NCBI RefSeq assembly: GCF_029933015.1
Contig: NZ_JAOZOZ010000029.1
Span: 1 to 16,391 of the forward strand
Direction of reading: 5' to 3'
Length of the DNA: 16,391 bases
Source of the DNA: Hydrogenimonas sp.
Lineage (GTDB): Bacteria > Campylobacterota > Campylobacteria > Campylobacterales > Hydrogenimonadaceae
The first letter of the stretch is position 1. Every line of letters starts with the position of its first letter. Below the pieces are notes generated by a model. That model was not told the DNA's origin. It made no database searches and was given only the letters and a program-made list of their open reading frames with translations. A program made the position numbers and the translations under genes. Below, piece after piece: positions 13,058-16,391 of the stretch.

Positions 13058-13494
13058 CGGTTCCGTTCTATCGTCTCTTTGATGGATTCGAAAGCCTCTT
13101 TGATGGGCTCCTTCTTAGCGGTGACGGAGAAAGTGCCCGTCGCACGCTCTCTGTATCTTGGCTCCGTATCTTTGACGGGTTTCGGCTCGGGTGAAAACTT
13201 GGAGACGAAAGCCTTGACATGCTCGATCCGGAAGTCGCCGCAGGCCTCTTTGAGAGGGGGCAGAGAGGTTAATAGGTTCTTAATTGAAGAGAGCTTATAA
13301 TCGAACTCCATTTTGAAAGCCGGATGTTTCATCGCGAAAAAGAGGGTCCGGTTTTTGACGTACATAAAGAGAATGCCGCGCCGCATCGGTTCGGGAAGAG
13401 CCTGCTTGATACGCCGGAAACACTCCCGCTCCCGCAGTCTGGCATAGATGGGTTGGGCAACGAGATGGGTAAGAACCGTATCGATTTTTTTCAT
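13054..13494 (-). CDS. DUF721 (DciA-like) protein
   Basis: This 146-residue protein matches the small DUF721 family by its core: LFFAMKHPAFKMEFDYKLSS followed by IKNLLTSL. Some family members (DciA) bind DnaB and act as replicative helicase loaders, so a replication role is plausible but is only a family-level inference here. The C-terminal 50 residues are basic and probably disordered. I chose the ATG at 13494 because translation then begins MKKIDTVLTHL; an in-frame upstream extension to 13653 gives an unconserved sequence that runs antisense to the lipoprotein gene. No Shine-Dalgarno is close to this start. Instead TGCTATAAT ends six bases upstream, suggesting a leaderless message. The gene overlaps uvrC by ATGA and overlaps the divergent lipoprotein gene by 30 bases. 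Confidence 0.82.
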   Translation of the reverse strand: MKKIDTVLTHLVAQPIYARLRERECFRRIKQALPEPMRRGILFMYVKNRTLFFAMKHPAFKMEFDYKLSSIKNLLTSLPPLKEACGDFRIEHVKAFVSKFSPEPKPVKDTEPRYRERATGTFSVTAKKEPIKEAFESIKETIERNR

Positions 13495-13593
13495 ATAATT
13501 ATTATAGCATCTCTCCTTGCAGGTCTCTGCGGCTGCGGACACAAGGCGCCGCCGTACTACCCCAAGGAGAAGAGTCAGTCCCGGAGTTCGTGA
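13465..13593 (+). CDS. Small LptM-like lipoprotein
   Basis: The 42-residue product has a complete lipoprotein signal peptide: a basic start (MGKNR), a hydrophobic core (IIIIASLLAGL) and a lipobox LCGC with Cys24 as the likely lipidated residue. The mature peptide begins CGHKAPPYYPKE, which resembles the CGLKGPLYFP motif of E. coli LptM (YifL), a tiny outer-membrane lipoprotein that helps the LptD-LptE lipopolysaccharide translocon mature. Only about 19 residues follow the cysteine, shorter than in E. coli. The ATG at 13465 is the only ATG that keeps the signal peptide; TTG at 13453 is an alternative, and neither has a strong ribosome binding site. The first 30 bases overlap the start of the divergent DUF721 gene. 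nadB begins 25 bases after its stop, so the two are probably co-transcribed. Function is inferred from the motif only. Confidence 0.72.
   Translation: MGKNRIDFFHIIIIASLLAGLCGCGHKAPPYYPKEKSQSRSS
13501..13509 (-). promoter_or_regulatory. Extended -10 promoter for the DUF721-uvrC operon
   Basis: TGCTATAAT on the minus strand (13509-13501) is a perfect extended -10 element. It ends six bases before the ATG at 13494, so transcription would begin at or next to the A of the start codon. No -35 is recognisable, as is common for extended -10 promoters. The element lies inside the coding sequence of the divergent lipoprotein. Confidence 0.6.
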
Positions 13594-13618
13594 ACCTTTC
13601 GGGCAGAGGAGAATACCT

Positions 13619-15076
13619 GTGAAAACAGACAGCAAATACGACGTAGTGATCATCGGTGCCGGGATCGCGGGCCTCTATGCGGCGCTGCATATTCCGAAAG
13701 AGAAGAACGTATTGATTCTTTGCAAGGACATTCCCTGGGAGTGCAACACCTTCTACGCCCAGGGCGGTGTGGCGGCCGCCGTGGACGAAACGGATGTCGC
13801 TTCGCACATCGAAGACACTCTCAGCGCCGGGGCGGGCCTGTGCAACCGCGAAGCGGTCGAGATCATGGTCAAAGAGAGTCTCGACGTCATTCCCGATCTG
13901 ATCCGCCGGGGATTTGAGTTCGACAGGGACGAGAAGGGGGAACTCCTCTACACCAAAGAGGCGGCCCACAGCAGGCCGCGCATTCTCCACGCCGGCGGCG
14001 ACGCGACGGGACGCTATCTGCATCAGTTTCTGATGCAGGCCAATCCCCACCCCCTCGTCTACAACGTCCGGGTTTTCGATCTGCTGCGTTCGGGGGATAC
14101 CTGCTACGGCCTGCGCGCTTTGATCAACGACGAGATCAAGGAGCTCTACGCCGATGCCGTCATCATCGCCAGCGGCGGGGTAGGCAGCCTCTACGCCTAT
14201 CATACCAACTCCCGGACCATCAGTTCCGACATTCACGGCATCTGTCTCGAGCGCGGGATACGGCTGGATATGATGGAGATGATGCAGTTTCACCCCACCG
14301 TCTACGTGGACAACCCCTGGGCGAGAAAACAGCTGCTTACCGAAGCGCTGCGCGGCGAAGGGGCCGAGATCGTCGACGAGGAGGGGCGGCGCTTTCTTTT
14401 CGACTACGACGAGCGGGGCGAACTGGCGCCACGTGATATCGTCAGCCGCGCCATTTTCGACTATCAGAAGAGAAAAGGGACCAAGGTCTATCTGAAAATG
14501 GACATGTTCGACGAGGAGTTTTTCGCCCACCGTTTCCCGAACATCAAAAAGGCCCTGGCCTCCGTCGGATTCGACCTGCCCAAAGACTGGGTACCGATAT
14601 CTCCGGCTTTCCACTACGCCATCGGCGGCATCGTCTGCGATATGGACGGGGTCGTGCCCGGACTGGAAAACCTCTATGTGGTGGGCGAGGCGGCCAGTAC
14701 CGGCGTCCACGGGGCCAACCGTCTGGCCAGCAACTCGCTTCTGGAGGGACTCGTCTTCGGCCGCCGCGCGGCGCTGCATCTGACGGAGAAGGATTTTCGC
14801 TGGAGCCACAAACCCCCTTTCGCCGAATTCAAGGGCAATCTCGTCGAAAAGGACGACACGATTCTCAAGCAGCGCCTCAGACGTACGATGTGGCAGGAGG
14901 TGGGGATCGTCCGGACCCGTTCGGGTCTCGAGAGGGCTCTCGATTTCGTCGACGACGTGCAGCATCTGACGATCGGAAGGCTTCTTGCACTGCGTCTCAA
15001 AACGGCCCGAAAGATCATCGAATCGGCCCTGGCCCGCACAGAATCGGTCGGTGCGCACTACATAATCAACGAATAG
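13619..15076 (+). CDS. nadB: L-aspartate oxidase
   Basis: NadB is a cytoplasmic FAD enzyme that oxidises L-aspartate to iminoaspartate, the first step of de novo NAD synthesis. NadA, which normally follows in the pathway, is not in this window. The 485-residue protein starts with the FAD-binding motif IIGAGIAGLYAAL (11-23) and has the family segments QGGVAAAVDETD, MQFHPT (His225), TEALRGEG (241-248), APRDIVSRAI (Arg272), HYAIGGI (His332) and GANRLASNSLLEGL (Arg368). These fit the substrate-binding residues known from E. coli NadB and fumarate reductase relatives. It is shorter than the E. coli enzyme (540), with a reduced C-terminal helical domain. The start is a GTG at 13619, preceded by AGGAG seven bases upstream; an in-frame ATG at 13517 would overlap the lipoprotein gene and add an unconserved Arg-rich tail. 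Confidence 0.95.
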   Translation: MKTDSKYDVVIIGAGIAGLYAALHIPKEKNVLILCKDIPWECNTFYAQGGVAAAVDETDVASHIEDTLSAGAGLCNREAVEIMVKESLDVIPDLIRRGFEFDRDEKGELLYTKEAAHSRPRILHAGGDATGRYLHQFLMQANPHPLVYNVRVFDLLRSGDTCYGLRALINDEIKELYADAVIIASGGVGSLYAYHTNSRTISSDIHGICLERGIRLDMMEMMQFHPTVYVDNPWARKQLLTEALRGEGAEIVDEEGRRFLFDYDERGELAPRDIVSRAIFDYQKRKGTKVYLKMDMFDEEFFAHRFPNIKKALASVGFDLPKDWVPISPAFHYAIGGIVCDMDGVVPGLENLYVVGEAASTGVHGANRLASNSLLEGLVFGRRAALHLTEKDFRWSHKPPFAEFKGNLVEKDDTILKQRLRRTMWQEVGIVRTRSGLERALDFVDDVQHLTIGRLLALRLKTARKIIESALARTESVGAHYIINE

Positions 15077-15079
15077 TGA

Positions 15080-15113
15080 CGATATTTTATAGAGTTTAAG
15101 ACCTAAAATATCG
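15080..15113. promoter_or_regulatory. Inverted repeat between nadB and nhaD
   Basis: CGATATTTTA (15080-15089) and TAAAATATCG (15104-15113) are perfect reverse complements separated by 14 bases. The right arm ends six bases before AAAGGA, the ribosome binding site of nhaD, and contains TAAAAT, a possible -10. It could be an operator controlling nhaD or an mRNA hairpin near its translation start. No T-run follows, so it is an unlikely terminator for nadB. Confidence 0.5.
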
Positions 15114-15129
15114 AAACCAAAGGAAAACC

Positions 15130-16391
15130 ATGCACGAAGCGACGTTCCATCTGACGACCACATGGGTCGGCCTGATCGATGCGGCGATCTTCATCATCGC
15201 CTACTACTTCATCGCCACCGAAGACAAATACGAGATCAACAAAGCCAAGCCCGCCCTCTTCGCGGGTACCTCCATGTTCATGCTGATCGGCATCTATTTC
15301 GCCGTCAACGGCATGGATCCCGAACCCCTGCACCACGAGATGCAGAAGCTGATCCTCGAAATCGCGGAGATCTTCTTCTTCCTCTTTGTTGCCATGACCT
15401 TTATCGAAACCCTGATCGAACGCAGGGTCTTCGATGTCATGAAGTACAAACTGGTCTCCAAGGGCTACAGCTACAAGAAACTCTTCTGGCTGACGGGGAT
15501 TCTCGCCTTTTTCATCTCGCCGGTCGCCGACAACCTGACCACGGCGTTGATCCTTTCGACGGTTCTTTATACGATCGATAAAACCAACAGGGAATTTCTG
15601 GTGGCGGGCGCCATCAACATCGTCGTCGCGGCCAACGCCGGCGGTGCCTGGAGCCCCTTCGGCGACATCACGACCCTGATGGCCTGGACGGCGGGCAAGG
15701 GAGAGTTCGTCGATTTTCTTTTCCTCTTCGTTCCATCCGTTGCCGGCTGGCTGCTGACCGGCTGGCTGCTGGCGATGTACGTACCCAAGGGCGAACCGAA
15801 GTTCGATGTGACTACCGAGGAGATTCCTCAGATGAAAGAGGGCGGGCAGACGGTGATCTGGCTGGGGATCTCCACCATCGCCATCGCGGTGCTGGGCCAC
15901 CAGTTTTTCCATTTCCCGGCGATGTGGGGTATGATGTTCGGGCTTTCGCTTCTGAAGCTCCACTCCTTCAAACTGCAGCATTCGGCCAAATCCGACGGTT
16001 ACGACATCTACGTCAACATGAAAAAGATCGAAAACGATACGCTGCTCTTCTTCTTCGGTATTCTCTCGGCGGTCGGTGCGCTCCATTTCCTGGGATTCCT
16101 GGACTATATCCACGATCTCTACTCCGTCATCGGACCCACGGCTGCGAACATCGGTGTCGGGTTCATCTCCGCCATCGTCGACAACGTACCCGTCATGAGC
16201 GCCATCTTGAAAGCGAGTCCCGAGATGGGACTGGATCAGTGGCTGCTGGTGACTCTGACGGCCGGTATCGGCGGCAGCCTCATCAGCTTCGGTTCCGCCG
16301 CGGGTGTCGGCGTCATGGGGCGCCTGCGGGGCATCTATACCTTCAACTCCCATCTGAAACTGGCCTGGACCGTACTGGCCGGATACATCCT
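15130..16391 (+). CDS. nhaD: NhaD-type sodium/proton antiporter (truncated by window edge)
   Basis: The frame opens at ATG 15130 after AAAGGAAAACC and stays open to the window end, giving 420 codons of a multi-pass inner-membrane protein. The family exchanges Na+ (or Li+) for protons and supports pH and salt balance or sodium cycling. At least ten hydrophobic segments are visible. Recognisable conserved stretches are FFISPVADNLTTALILSTVL (Asp134-Asn135), NIVVAANAGGAWSPFGDITT, AIVDNVPVMSAIL (Asp351-Asn352) and ISFGSAAGVGVMG. The two symmetrically placed Asp-Asn pairs in broken helices are typical of the ArsB/NhaD ion-transporter superfamily. The first helix follows a short non-cleaved start. 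The C-terminus lies outside the window. An inverted repeat just upstream suggests separate control from nadB. An arsenite or organic-anion transporter of the same superfamily is less likely, given the motifs. Confidence 0.92.
   Translation, partial: MHEATFHLTTTWVGLIDAAIFIIAYYFIATEDKYEINKAKPALFAGTSMFMLIGIYFAVNGMDPEPLHHEMQKLILEIAEIFFFLFVAMTFIETLIERRVFDVMKYKLVSKGYSYKKLFWLTGILAFFISPVADNLTTALILSTVLYTIDKTNREFLVAGAINIVVAANAGGAWSPFGDITTLMAWTAGKGEFVDFLFLFVPSVAGWLLTGWLLAMYVPKGEPKFDVTTEEIPQMKEGGQTVIWLGISTIAIAVLGHQFFHFPAMWGMMFGLSLLKLHSFKLQHSAKSDGYDIYVNMKKIENDTLLFFFGILSAVGALHFLGFLDYIHDLYSVIGPTAANIGVGFISAIVDNVPVMSAILKASPEMGLDQWLLVTLTAGIGGSLISFGSAAGVGVMGRLRGIYTFNSHLKLAWTVLAGYI

Noticed and set aside
11075..13300. 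Open frame of 741 codons on the plus strand across uvrC
   Set aside because: It is antisense to uvrC and parts of two other real genes, lacks a ribosome binding site and has no recognisable domain.
13495..13653. N-terminal extension of the DUF721 protein
   Set aside because: The extra 53 residues are antisense to the lipoprotein and nadB start, and the conserved family sequence begins after the ATG at 13494.
13502..15163. Open frame of 553 codons on the minus strand across nadB
   Set aside because: nadB on the plus strand has all family motifs. The antisense product has no recognisable motif and a composition typical of a shadow.
15103..16353. Open frame of 416 codons on the minus strand across nhaD
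   Set aside because: The product is a charged His/Asp/Glu-rich sequence mirroring the hydrophobic codons of nhaD, a known antisense artefact.

Overview
The window looks like a chromosome segment of a Campylobacterota (epsilonproteobacterial) organism with unusually high G+C for that phylum; free-living vent or sediment genera such as Hydrogenimonas or Sulfurovum relatives are guesses. The grounds are the proC-fliW-bamD-lon neighbourhood, which I recall in the same order from Campylobacter jejuni, plus the Aer/CetB-like PAS protein, the NIT-type hybrid kinase and the small DUF721 gene next to uvrC. Genus cannot be fixed from sequence alone. I see no tRNA, rRNA, CRISPR array, IS element or integrase. 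Coding density is high, no gene-free stretch exceeds 300 bases, and the longest gap is about 190 bases in front of lon.

Layout: (1) 1-421, minus: the 5' end of a secreted DUF11-like surface protein that runs off the left edge. (2) 568-1721, minus: fliW-proC, overlapping by ATGA. (3) 1840-2487, plus: bamD, divergent from fliW, ending inside a perfect 38-bp palindrome. (4) 2680-5100, plus: lon, behind a near-consensus sigma70 promoter. (5) 5103-5136: a hairpin with a T-run that terminates the minus-strand operon arriving from the right. (6) 5182-11160, minus: a five-gene signalling operon made of an Aer-like PAS protein, a tandem-Hpt protein, a small exported TPR/Sel1 protein, a NIT-sensor hybrid histidine kinase with three receiver-like modules, and a stand-alone CheY-like receiver. 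(7) 11237-13494, minus: a DUF721 (DciA-like) gene and uvrC, overlapping by ATGA. (8) 13465-15076, plus: a 42-residue LptM-like lipoprotein gene whose start overlaps the DUF721 start head-to-head, then nadB. (9) 15130 to the end, plus: nhaD, truncated by the right edge.

The signalling operon is the most interesting part. It holds a full set of phosphorelay parts: a predicted flavin redox PAS, a periplasmic NIT sensor, a kinase, one intact receiver between two degenerate ones, one intact and one degenerate Hpt domain, and a terminal receiver. No DNA-binding, cyclic-di-GMP or chemoreceptor output domain is present. I infer that redox and nitrogen-oxide type cues are integrated and delivered by protein-protein contact, with the exported TPR/Sel1 protein as a candidate accessory factor. 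The remaining genes are housekeeping: proline and NAD synthesis, outer-membrane assembly, proteolysis, DNA repair and sodium/proton exchange.
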